From contig JACRPR010000082.1 of the NCBI GenBank assembly GCA_016223105.1, positions 22,150-81,760 of the forward strand: a DNA stretch of 59,611 bases, written 5' to 3'. The DNA comes from Chloroflexota bacterium. Lineage in GTDB: Bacteria; Chloroflexota; Anaerolineae; UBA4142. Of the stretch, positions 52,668 through 59,611 are shown one piece after another. The notes under the pieces are model-generated. The model was not told the origin of the DNA. It ran no database searches and saw nothing but the letters and a program-made list of their open reading frames with translations. Position numbers and translations under genes: made by a program. How positions within the stretch are numbered: the stretch's first letter is position 1; every line of letters begins with the position of its first letter.

Positions 52668-52750
52668 AGGTGGAAGTTGGATATTGGAAATTGGAAGTTG
52701 GAACACGCGCCAGCATCCAACATCCAACGTCCAACTTCCAACATCCAGCG
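52668..52750. repeat. GGAAGTTGGA / TCCAACTTCC hairpin
   Basis: Left arm: GGTGGAAGTTGGATATTGG and further GGAAGTTGGA units. Right arm: CATCCAACGTCCAACTTCC and TCCAACATCC. Same style as the mutS tract at 17610-17688. It directly precedes the small membrane protein gene. Confidence 0.75.
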
Positions 52751-52754
52751 AACT

Positions 52755-53150
52755 ATGAATAGTTATAATCCATCCCAATCCAAAGATTGGTTTCGCAATG
52801 CGGCGTTGTTGGTGATGCTGGTGTTCGCGGTAACGCTCGCGATCATCGTCGGCAATCGGTTGTCGAACGAAGCGATGGCGGTGCTGGTCGGTGCGTTGTG
52901 CGGCATTGCCGCGACTCTGCCGGTGAGCGTCGCGTTGTTGATCGCGTCGACGCGCAATTGGGGGCGTGGCGAAATGCGGCGCGAGGAATTTGAAACGCGA
53001 CCGTATGTGCCGCAACCGCCGGTGATTATGATCGCGCCGCCGCAGATGGCGCAATGGCAACCCGGGATGTATCCCGATCAACAATTTTTCGCGCCGAGTA
53101 TGCCCGCGCCCGGCGCGCCGCGCGATTTCAAAATTGTGGGGGACGAGTAA
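52755..53150 (+). CDS. small membrane protein
   Basis: 131 aa from ATG 52755; upstream in-frame codons would only translate the hairpin. Two membrane segments (about 18-37, LLVMLVFAVTLAIIVG; 41-67, AMAVLVGALCGIAATLPVSVALLIA), a basic patch, and a Pro/Met-rich tail (PPVIMIAPPQMAQWQPGMYP). No family recognised. Confidence 0.65.
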   Translation: MNSYNPSQSKDWFRNAALLVMLVFAVTLAIIVGNRLSNEAMAVLVGALCGIAATLPVSVALLIASTRNWGRGEMRREEFETRPYVPQPPVIMIAPPQMAQWQPGMYPDQQFFAPSMPAPGAPRDFKIVGDE

Positions 53151-53173
53151 AGACATCCCTACGCAAAAACTTT

Positions 53174-53487
53174 CCCACGGATGCAAAGGAACACGGATAA
53201 TTTTTTATCCGTGTTCTTTTGCATCAGCGCGGTTGAATTTTTCCACTGACAGAAAGGAACACGGACGATAGAAAATAAAAAACGTCCGTGTTTTTTTTCG
53301 TCAGTGGAAAGAATTTTTTAAAATATCCGTGTTCTGTTGTATCTGTTTTTTTGCATCAGCGCGGTTGAATTTTTCCACTGACAGAAAGGAACACGGACGA
53401 TTGAAAATAAAAAAACGTCCGTGTTTTTTTCCGTCAGTGGAAAGAATTTTTTAAAATATCCGTGTTCTGTTGTATCTGTGGGAAAAT
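53174..53487. repeat. nested inverted repeat with two 132-bp tandem copies
   Basis: The unit starting at 53221 repeats at 53353 (period 132). Each unit contains nested stems: TTCCACTGAC ... GTCAGTGGAA enclosing GGAACACGGACG ... CGTCCGTGTT. The whole is bounded by CCCACGGATGCAAAGGAACA and a mirrored TGTTGTATCTGTGGG. It fills the 353-bp gap between convergent genes (53151-53503), and can terminate both. The ACACGGACG core is also in the terminator at 15553. Confidence 0.85.
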
Positions 53488-53503
53488 TTTTCCGCGCTAA
53501 TTT

Positions 53504-54502
53504 TTATCGCGTTAGCTCGACGAGCAACACATCGAGCGTGGCGACCGGCTCACTGCGACTCGTTTTCATCGCGAGGTCGGCGTCGAGCAATTTGTGATAG
53601 ATCGCTTCGAGTTGGGGGAGCGTAAAATTCATCGCTTGTTGCCAAGTTTTTTGCGCGACGAACGGATGCAAACGCAATTGCTCGCGCGCGACATCCACGG
53701 TTTGTTTGCGCGTGGCGAGGTCTTTCATTTGCAAGAGCATCCGAAATTGGCGGACGATCATCGTGAGCAAGTACTGCGGCGCGGCGTTTTGGCTGATGTG
53801 CTCGTGCAACAATTTCAGCGCGAGCCGCGTGTCGCGTTTGCCAATCGCGTCCACGAGCGCAAAGATGTCGGCTTCGCGTACGGACGCGACGAGCGCGCGC
53901 ACGTCTTGTCCGCGAATCGGCGCGTGCGCGCGGAACGTGATCAACTTTTCGATCTCGTTGTCGAGCAAACGCAAATCGTTGCCGAGATGCGCGGACAGTT
54001 CGCCGACCGCCTCCGGTTCGATCTCAGCGTTTTTGCTTTTCACACGCGCGCGAATCCACGCCGCTAAATTTTTCAGATCGGGCGCGGAAAATTCTTTCAC
54101 CGTCGCGTTCTTGTCGCTCTCGGCGTGCTTGAAAATCGGATTATTTTTCGCGAGTGTTTTTGATTCGACGAACACGAGACGCGTGTGGTCGGGCAAATGC
54201 GCGAGATATTCTTTCAATTCTTTCGAGACGACCGGGTTCGCGTCTTCCTCAACCGCTTCGCCGCTTTCATCGCTCTTGCGGCGCGGATCGAGACGCGCGA
54301 GCAAGCCCGCGACGATCACCAGCCGCTTGTCCGCGAGGAATGGCATCGCGTTGCACGCGTGTTGCAATTCGCTGAGCGAAACTTTGTGATCGAACTTGCG
54401 CGTATTCAAATCGGCGAATTGCGGATCGCCCATTTGCGCGTGAAATTTTTCGAGTTGTTCAGTGCGCGAGAGTTCGTCCTCGCCGTGAAAAATATAATAC
54501 AT
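53504..54502 (-). CDS. holA: DNA polymerase III delta subunit
   Basis: 332 aa from ATG 54502 (MYYIFHGEDELSR), normal for the family. Opens the beta clamp in the clamp-loader complex. Typical features: YIFHGEDELSRTEQLEKF, LSELQHACNAMPFLADKRLVIV, YLAHLPDHTRLVFVE, RVKSKNAEIEPEAVGELSAHLGNDLRLLDNEIEKL, and LAPQYLLTMIVRQFRMLLQMKDL-like C-terminal helices. An open frame to 54619 overlaps the MATE gene. It follows the MATE gene by 26 nt on the same strand. Confidence 0.92.
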   Translation of the reverse strand: MYYIFHGEDELSRTEQLEKFHAQMGDPQFADLNTRKFDHKVSLSELQHACNAMPFLADKRLVIVAGLLARLDPRRKSDESGEAVEEDANPVVSKELKEYLAHLPDHTRLVFVESKTLAKNNPIFKHAESDKNATVKEFSAPDLKNLAAWIRARVKSKNAEIEPEAVGELSAHLGNDLRLLDNEIEKLITFRAHAPIRGQDVRALVASVREADIFALVDAIGKRDTRLALKLLHEHISQNAAPQYLLTMIVRQFRMLLQMKDLATRKQTVDVAREQLRLHPFVAQKTWQQAMNFTLPQLEAIYHKLLDADLAMKTSRSEPVATLDVLLVELTR

Positions 54503-54528
54503 CGTGAACCGATTATACACGCGGTCAA

Positions 54529-55917
54529 TTACACGCGCAACGTTTTCCATTTGCCCGCGTGAAAACGCCAATAGACTAACAGCGCGCGCAGGGCGAAATC
54601 CGCGATCCAGCCGATCCACACGCCGAATAGTCCGAGTCCGAAAACGATCCCCATCAAAAATCCGACCGCGTCGCGAATCAGCCAGATACCGATGAAGGTG
54701 ATGACGAGTGTCGCGCGCGTGTCGCCCGCGCCGCGCAATGCGTTACCCAAGACGATGGAGACAGCTTGCGCGGGTTGCGCGAACGCGAGAAAGATCATTA
54801 GCATTTCGCCGAGCCGCTGAACTTCCGGGTCGCGCGTGTATAAACTGACGAGCCAGCCGCGCCACACGAAAAACCCGACGCCCATCACGCACATCCACAA
54901 CGTGCCGCTTTTGAGCGCGTGCCACGCGCTTTCGTGCGCGTGCTCCGGTTGTTTCGCGCCCAGGTTTTGTCCGACGAGCGTGAGCGCGGCGACGCCGAAC
55001 GCGAACGCCGGTAAAATCGAAAAGCCGGCGATGTTGAACGCGATCTGTTGCGCGGCGAGATCGTTCGTGCCGAGCAGTAACACAATCGCGCTAAAGCCGA
55101 TAAAGCCGAGTTGCATCACGATTTGTTCCGCCGCCGCGGGACCGCCGATGTTCAAAATGCGTTTGATCGCGTCGCGATGAAAACCCCAACCGCCGCGCCA
55201 ATTCAAGCGGAGAAATTTGCCGCGCTTGAACAGCACGTACAAAATCAAACTCGCGCCGATGGTGCGCGCGATGGTCGTCGCAATCGCCGAGCCGTTCGTG
55301 CCGAGACGCGGAAATCCGAAATTGCCAAAGATCAAAAGATACGCCAGCGCGATGTTGATCGCGTTGATGAACGCGGTGATCAGCATCGGTGTACGCGTAT
55401 CGCCCGCGCCGCGCAATGTGCCGCCGCCGATAAACATCACGCCGAGCGAAATCGAAAACGTCGCGACGATTTGCAAAAAGCCAGAACCGATTTCGGTCAC
55501 AGTTGGATCCGCGCCCATCAGCCGAATGATTTCATTCGAAAAGAAAAAGCCGATCAACGCGATGCCAATCGAAAGCGTCGCGGCGAGCAAGAGCGATTGT
55601 TTCGCGATGCGTTCGGCTTCACGCGCATCGCCCGCGCCAATCGCGCGCGCGACGAGCGCGGTGTTGCCGACTGCCAAGCCCATAAACAAAACCTGGAGCG
55701 TAAACATCCATTGAATTCCCAAACCGACACCGGCAATCGCGGCGGGACCCAATTGTCCGACAAAAATCAGATCCACAAAACCGAGCAAGGTGTGTAAGAT
55801 ATTTTCAACCAGCGAGGGCCATGCCAACGCGAGCATTTTGCGATTGAGATTATTTGCATCGGCGGAACCTGGTTTGGATCGTACGCCGAGTCGCGCGAGG
55901 AGTGAAGCAACGGTCAT
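54529..55917 (-). CDS. MATE-family efflux transporter
   Basis: 462 aa from ATG 55917 (GGAG 8 nt upstream); an ATG at 55941 also in frame would come from the repeat element upstream. Twelve membrane segments. MATE hallmarks: LALAWPSLVENILHTLLGFVDLIFVGQLGPAAIAGVG, AIGAGDAREAERIAKQS, FIGGGTLRGAGDTRTPM and its repeat IVLGNALRGAGDTRATLV. Exports drugs or metabolites with Na+ or H+; substrate not predictable. Confidence 0.92.
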   Translation of the reverse strand: MTVASLLARLGVRSKPGSADANNLNRKMLALAWPSLVENILHTLLGFVDLIFVGQLGPAAIAGVGLGIQWMFTLQVLFMGLAVGNTALVARAIGAGDAREAERIAKQSLLLAATLSIGIALIGFFFSNEIIRLMGADPTVTEIGSGFLQIVATFSISLGVMFIGGGTLRGAGDTRTPMLITAFINAINIALAYLLIFGNFGFPRLGTNGSAIATTIARTIGASLILYVLFKRGKFLRLNWRGGWGFHRDAIKRILNIGGPAAAEQIVMQLGFIGFSAIVLLLGTNDLAAQQIAFNIAGFSILPAFAFGVAALTLVGQNLGAKQPEHAHESAWHALKSGTLWMCVMGVGFFVWRGWLVSLYTRDPEVQRLGEMLMIFLAFAQPAQAVSIVLGNALRGAGDTRATLVITFIGIWLIRDAVGFLMGIVFGLGLFGVWIGWIADFALRALLVYWRFHAGKWKTLRV

Positions 55918-55934
55918 TGATTTCTCCAACTGAA

Positions 55935-56030
55935 TTGTCATTCCGAATTGTCACGCTCCGCGCGAACGAAGTGAGGAATCTCCGGTCTGTCGCGCGAGAC
56001 CCTTCGCTTTGCTCAGGGTGACAATCGAAT
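55935..56030. repeat. palindromic element upstream of the MATE gene
   Basis: CCGAATTGTCACGCTCCGCG on the left and GCTCAGGGTGACAATCGAATT (trimmed arms GTGACAATCG) on the right; inner ACGAAGTGAGGAATCTCCGG is the known style of the GTCATTCTGAG family. Its left end supplies an extra in-frame ATG for the MATE gene. Confidence 0.65.
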
Positions 56031-56084
56031 TAGCAAAAATGGAATTGGATTATACGCTCCGCCCGCGAGAATGGCAAGCGAGCA

Positions 56085-56123
56085 AAAAACCAGGTTTCCC
56101 CGCAGGGGAGAAACCTGGTTTTT
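56085..56123 (-). terminator. intrinsic terminator of the esterase gene
   Basis: Stem AAAAACCAGGTTTC / GAAACCTGGTTTTT with a CCC-GGG inner pair and T-tract on the minus strand. It overlaps the esterase stop codon (56124-56122). Confidence 0.8.
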
Positions 56124-57201
56124 ATTGTCCAAGCAACCTGGTCGCGTACCACATCACGTACTCTGCCATGTGCGGCGCCCAATACGAAACGCCGTCGTGT
56201 CCGCCAGTCCACTTGTCGTTCCAATCGTGCGGAATTCCTTTTTCGACGAGCAGGTTGTGAAATCCGATAATGCACCGCTCGCCGGTCGCGCACTCGCGCC
56301 AGTTGTGATCGTCCATGCCGACATCCATCTCGATCAACAATTGGCGCGCGTTGTTCGTGTTGCGAATCAGCCAGAACGGATCGTACTGATTGTAATAATT
56401 CCAATCGCCGAAAAACACATCGGGCGGATCCGTCCATCCGCTCGGTCCGCGAAATGAGGGACTGTGCGCGCCGACGACGCGAAAGATTTCAGGATGCGTC
56501 AGCGCGAGCGTGAGCGCGCCTTGCCCGCCGAGCGAGATGCCGCCAATCGCGCGACTCTCGCGGCGCGGCACGGTGCGATAATTCGCGTCAATATAATTGA
56601 CGACATCTTTCCAAATGTAATCGCCCCATTTTGCGCCGCCCGCCGCGGGCGTGTGATTGAAAAAATAGGATGGAAATTTTTGCGGCGTGAATCCGTCGGG
56701 CATCACGACGATCATCGGTTGCACGACGGCGGCGCGCGTCATTTGTTCGAGCGCGTCGAGCATGCCCCATTTTTCCAATTCGTTGTACGGTCCGCCGTAC
56801 CCGTGCAACATATACACCACCGGATAACGTTGATTGAAATCGTAATAGCCCGGCGGAAGATAGACGCGTAATTTTTGATTCGATCCCAGTGCCGCGCTCG
56901 GCATCGTTACATCCAGGCGCGCGCTTCGCCCGGATGGCACCGGTGTTTTAGTTGGCGTCAAAGTAATTGTGGGCGTTAGTGTGCGCGTGCGCGTAGGCGT
57001 GATCGTCGGCGTGCGCGTCGGCGCGGGCATGCCGGTTGAGTCCGGGCGTGGGCGCGTCGGCGACGGGGTGATCGTCGGCGTGAGTGTTGCAGTTGGAGTT
57101 GGAAGAGGAGTTGGCGTTGGCGCGATCTTGGCGACGGCGCAATTCGTCGTGAAGAAAAGTATAACGATTGCTCCGCCAAGCGCGATGGAGGAGAGCCGCA
57201 T
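56122..57201 (-). CDS. secreted esterase, esterase-D/FrsA-like alpha/beta hydrolase
   Basis: 359 aa from ATG 57201, which directly follows the TAA of the upstream hydrolase gene (an ATG at 57234 in the same frame is an alternative). Signal peptide (LSSIALGGAIVILFFTTNC, lipobox-like), a long TPTPT linker (TRTPTITPTRTRTLTPTITL), and an esterase domain with LRVYLPPGYYDFNQRYPVVYMLHGYGG, nucleophile in GGISLGGQGALTLAL, and a late GGHDGVSYW with the catalytic His. Likely cleaves acyl or feruloyl esters outside the cell. Operon with the hydrolase gene before it. Confidence 0.85.
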   Translation of the reverse strand: MRLSSIALGGAIVILFFTTNCAVAKIAPTPTPLPTPTATLTPTITPSPTRPRPDSTGMPAPTRTPTITPTRTRTLTPTITLTPTKTPVPSGRSARLDVTMPSAALGSNQKLRVYLPPGYYDFNQRYPVVYMLHGYGGPYNELEKWGMLDALEQMTRAAVVQPMIVVMPDGFTPQKFPSYFFNHTPAAGGAKWGDYIWKDVVNYIDANYRTVPRRESRAIGGISLGGQGALTLALTHPEIFRVVGAHSPSFRGPSGWTDPPDVFFGDWNYYNQYDPFWLIRNTNNARQLLIEMDVGMDDHNWRECATGERCIIGFHNLLVEKGIPHDWNDKWTGGHDGVSYWAPHMAEYVMWYATRLLGQ

Positions 57202-57202
57202 T

Positions 57203-58294
57203 TTAATCGTTGAGGTTGTCGGCGATTTCATCATCGCGCAAAAATTTTGTGGCGGCGCGAATTATTTCGGCGGTCATTTCATGATCCGTATTGGGAAACA
57301 AGGTCAACTGCGCGTCCATTCCCAGGACGCGTAACGATTGAAGTAGAACTTGGGCGCGCTCGATGCGTGTGTGCCCGACATATTGATCGAACACGCGCGG
57401 CACATCGTCTTTGCGATTGTCGCGTTCGCCGACGCCGATCCAAAATGAAATTTTGGTGAAGGCATTCCAGTTGACCGATTTGCCTAAATGCGTCGGCATA
57501 TCGCCAACACCGTACGGCAACGCGATGACGCGCGTGCCGGACGCGTCGCTCTTTTTCTCGGAAGGCAACGTGTACGCGCCCGCCGAAATCACTGCGACCG
57601 AGTTGACGCGTTCCGGGTAAAACAGGGTGAGCCGTTCCGCCAACTGCACGCCGCGCGAAAATCCAATCACCAATGCGCGCTGGCGTAATTTCAAATTGAG
57701 TCGTTCGGGCAAAACCTGGAGCGTATCGCGCACCATTCGCGTATAGAGCAAATCATCTTGAAGCAATTGCACCGGGTCAGTCCAATCACGATAACGCATT
57801 GTCGGCGCGATCAATACCCAGCCATTTTGATCGGCTTCCGTGATCAGACGCGGCGCGAACACATCGCCGCGATTGCCCATTCCATGCAACGCGACCAGGA
57901 CGCGCAGAGGTTGACGCGCGGCGGCATCCGGCGGAAGATGAATATACAAATCGGCGGAATCGAAGGGTTGAAGTGGAACGGACGGCGGCGCGGGTTTGGT
58001 GCGATCAATACGCGTGGATTGCAAATCCGTTTGGAGCGCGGTAACGGATTCGTGCGCCGGATTGGGGACCGGTGCGGGCATCGCGATTATCGCGGTTGGC
58101 GCGGGAGTTGCGACGGGTGCCGGCGCGGGTGCGCTGGTTTCGAGGATCGCGGGCGCGATCGGAATTGGATTTTCAATCGCAACGCTAGACACGGCAACCG
58201 GCGAAGCCGGCGTGTTACCGAGTCCAAGCAACCAGATCGAAATTATTGACAGCACACCGACGAGTATGCTTGTCAACCGCAGAAACGTTCTCAT
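57203..58294 (-). CDS. secreted alpha/beta hydrolase
   Basis: 363 aa. N-terminal membrane anchor/signal (about 5-27), Ala/Pro-rich linker (APAPAPVATPAPT), then a hydrolase domain: RVLVALHGMGNRGD (oxyanion loop), nucleophile ALVIGFSRGVQLA (GFSRG), acid D late in FPNTDHEM with the His next to it. Substrate unknown. Its stop is one base from the esterase start, so the two are coupled. No clear lipobox. Confidence 0.75.
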   Translation of the reverse strand: MRTFLRLTSILVGVLSIISIWLLGLGNTPASPVAVSSVAIENPIPIAPAILETSAPAPAPVATPAPTAIIAMPAPVPNPAHESVTALQTDLQSTRIDRTKPAPPSVPLQPFDSADLYIHLPPDAAARQPLRVLVALHGMGNRGDVFAPRLITEADQNGWVLIAPTMRYRDWTDPVQLLQDDLLYTRMVRDTLQVLPERLNLKLRQRALVIGFSRGVQLAERLTLFYPERVNSVAVISAGAYTLPSEKKSDASGTRVIALPYGVGDMPTHLGKSVNWNAFTKISFWIGVGERDNRKDDVPRVFDQYVGHTRIERAQVLLQSLRVLGMDAQLTLFPNTDHEMTAEIIRAATKFLRDDEIADNLND

Positions 58295-58410
58295 CCAACC
58301 TCGATGTCGGAGCGGGGTTTGGGTAGTACTCCATTCCTATTATAGCATAATCGAAGTGAAACGCAAAACGCGGTTATGATTTTTGTCGCGCAATCAAATT
58401 CCCTCAGCGT

Positions 58411-58479
58411 CTGGAAACGAGCGTTTACGCGGTTCGCTTAGCGGTTGAGCCAAGCCACCCGCTGAAGCGTTGAATCCAG
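58411..58479. repeat. third copy of the GCGTTTACGCGG repeat
   Basis: Starts CTGGAAACGAGCGTTTACGC, ends GAAGCGTTGAATCCAG; nearly the same as 27604-27672. It lies in the 259-bp gap between the two last genes. Confidence 0.8.
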
Positions 58480-58507
58480 CGCGCGCAATAGACATTATCG
58501 GAAATAA

Positions 58508-58537
58508 CGTGGCGCGGCTTTTCCAAGCCGCGCCACG
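58508..58537. repeat. short GTGGCGCGGC palindrome
   Basis: CGTGGCGCGGCTTTT then CCAAGCCGCGCCACG, a near-perfect stem. Third member of the family at 23643 and 50152. It stands just after the stop of the OpgC-like gene. Confidence 0.8.
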
Positions 58538-58553
58538 CTATTTTCAAAATTGG

Positions 58554-59611
58554 TCAGCGCGGAATAATGTTGAACCACACGCGACGTTGAATCAAAATCC
58601 AAATCGCGAGAATCGCGGCGAGTTGCAAACCGGTATTGATAATTTCGATCTCGGTGATTGGGATCGGCGCGTGCGGCGCGAGCACTGTAAAAATTCCGAT
58701 CAGCGCGACGTGAAGCGTGTAGCCGTACAGCGAATTTTGTCCGAGCGGCGTCAAGAGCCAACCGAACAACGCGGTGATTGGTCGCCACAACAAGGTCAAC
58801 GTCAAATAACCGAACACGAAAAAGAGCAGAGTTACGAGCAGGCGCCCGGGTCCAATCGCGATTTTGCGAAACGCTTCGTACAACAAATTCGGCAGATCAA
58901 TGCTCGAAAAGAGTTGAATGAAAAATGTAATGTCGCTGTTGTAAAACTGAATCAGCAACGCGACGAGCAAGGTGGAAAGAAGCCACGCGGGCACGCGCGG
59001 CACCCAACTCAATTTTGCTTTCAGCGCGTCCCAGTGATAGCCGATGACCATTGCCAGGATGAACAGAAATTGCCACGCGCCCGGATTGAACGCGTATCCG
59101 CCGTTGACTTGCCAGGGCAAGTACATTTTCGTCGAAAACGCAAACCACCACAGCGCGCCCGAACCGATGAGCAACCACGCCGCGCGCCCGGTGTGAATGA
59201 ACCACAGTGCGAGTGTCGCGGCGAGAAGCAAGAACGTGTACACCATCGGAATATCGGTGAACGCGACGACTTGATGCAGGGTAAGCACGTTGAAAATAAA
59301 TTCTGCCGGATTTTCGAGCGGGAGATCATCCGCCCACGGGGAATGGGTGATGACCGCGAACGCGGTAACGATCAATGTCAACGCGACGGTGAGTTTGTAC
59401 AACGTAAACGCGCGGCGCAAGAGTTTGCTTTGCGCGGCGCGTAAATTTTCGCGGATCGCGATTTTGCCGTACACCATTCCCGCGACGAGTCCCGACAACA
59501 ACACAAATCCTTCCGCCGCTGAGACCCAAAATTTATTTCCGCCGGTGATGCCATAGAGCAGAGACGCGCCGCCCCAGTGATCGATCACCATCACGAAAAT
59601 TGCAAAGCCGC
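58554..59611 (-). CDS. OpgC-like membrane protein, 5' end beyond the window
   Basis: At least 352 codons; the frame runs off the window edge (GFAIFVMVIDHWGG before the first internal ATG). About ten membrane helices. The start resembles the OpgC/acyltransferase-3 superfamily (R-G-FAIFVMVIDH, then FWVSAAEGFVLLSGLVAGMVYG); TPLGQNSLYGYTLHV near the C-terminus fits as well. OpgC proteins succinylate or otherwise modify glucans; for this one the substrate is unknown. Confidence 0.75.
   Translation of the reverse strand, partial: GFAIFVMVIDHWGGASLLYGITGGNKFWVSAAEGFVLLSGLVAGMVYGKIAIRENLRAAQSKLLRRAFTLYKLTVALTLIVTAFAVITHSPWADDLPLENPAEFIFNVLTLHQVVAFTDIPMVYTFLLLAATLALWFIHTGRAAWLLIGSGALWWFAFSTKMYLPWQVNGGYAFNPGAWQFLFILAMVIGYHWDALKAKLSWVPRVPAWLLSTLLVALLIQFYNSDITFFIQLFSSIDLPNLLYEAFRKIAIGPGRLLVTLLFFVFGYLTLTLLWRPITALFGWLLTPLGQNSLYGYTLHVALIGIFTVLAPHAPIPITEIEIINTGLQLAAILAIWILIQRRVWFNIIPR

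Noticed and set aside
53221..53480. Possible CRISPR array
   Set aside because: Only two units of 132 bp, with internal stems and no short repeat-spacer pattern; no cas genes in the window.
1..59611. tRNA, rRNA or riboswitch genes
   Set aside because: I scanned for tRNA-like GGTTCGAATCC arms and conserved rRNA or riboswitch cores in the gaps by eye and saw none; a covariance-model search would be decisive.

Overview
The window looks like a piece of a Chloroflexota chromosome, most likely Anaerolineae-like; this is inferred from gene content, not from a marker gene. The pointers are a transaldolase–glucose-6-phosphate isomerase fusion, LexA boxes of the CGAAC-N4-GTTCG type, a BTAD/NB-ARC/TPR regulator, many lipoproteins with Thr/Pro linkers, and a secreted protein ending in FFPVILK. 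Most genes are GC-rich with heavy use of CGCG. The first gene (18-1436) and the toxin-antitoxin pairs are visibly more AT-rich and look acquired.

Layout. 18-1436: an AT-rich RuvB-like ATPase fused to an Mrr-type nuclease. 1483-10204: a plus-strand sugar-phosphate block (tkt, membrane protein, rpiB, tal-pgi, zwf, pgl), followed by carA, a GNAT gene and a carB that has lost about 98 N-terminal residues. 14911-15533: vapBC-like pair. 15639-20568: mutS (minus), sfp-type phosphopantetheinyl transferase (plus) and a PAS-PAS-GGDEF cyclase (minus). 20592-26643: a CheB-CheR-PAS protein in line with that cyclase, and a SARP/NB-ARC/TPR regulator. 26732-33687: small proteins, then a transglutaminase-like/RHS pair split by a frameshift. 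33785-36588: PIN toxin-antitoxin, CPBP protease, Lgt, and a TumE-like pair. 36650-42548: GNAT-like protein, acyl-CoA ligase, acyl carrier protein, membrane protein and two lipoproteins. 42591-49834 (minus): haem-c diguanylate cyclase, DUF1361 protein, three paralogous secreted proteins, a TPR protein and a related small protein. 50239-52658: lexA, an SOS-controlled Cys-rich gene and a broken FtsK-like ATPase. 52755-59611: small membrane protein, holA, MATE exporter, two secreted alpha/beta hydrolases and a partial OpgC-like membrane protein.

Working together. The first block supplies the oxidative and non-oxidative pentose phosphate pathway except gnd and rpe, with carbamoyl-phosphate synthesis downstream. 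The Sfp-type enzyme could prime the acyl carrier protein at 39428. LexA probably represses itself and the Cys-rich gene through clear boxes inside their promoters.

The most unusual property of the window is its load of short inverted-repeat elements. Two are MITE-like with GTAACTACTCAG ends and 8-bp target duplications. Related GTCATTGCGAG palindromes and low-complexity tandem hairpins sit between genes and also inside conserved enzymes in frame (tkt, tal-pgi, pgl, carA, carB, mutS twice, acyl-CoA ligase, a lipoprotein signal peptide). Several genes are broken by frameshifts, stops or deletions (carB, FtsK-like, TGase/RHS, TPR protein, small YD protein). Some of these may be assembly or sequencing errors.
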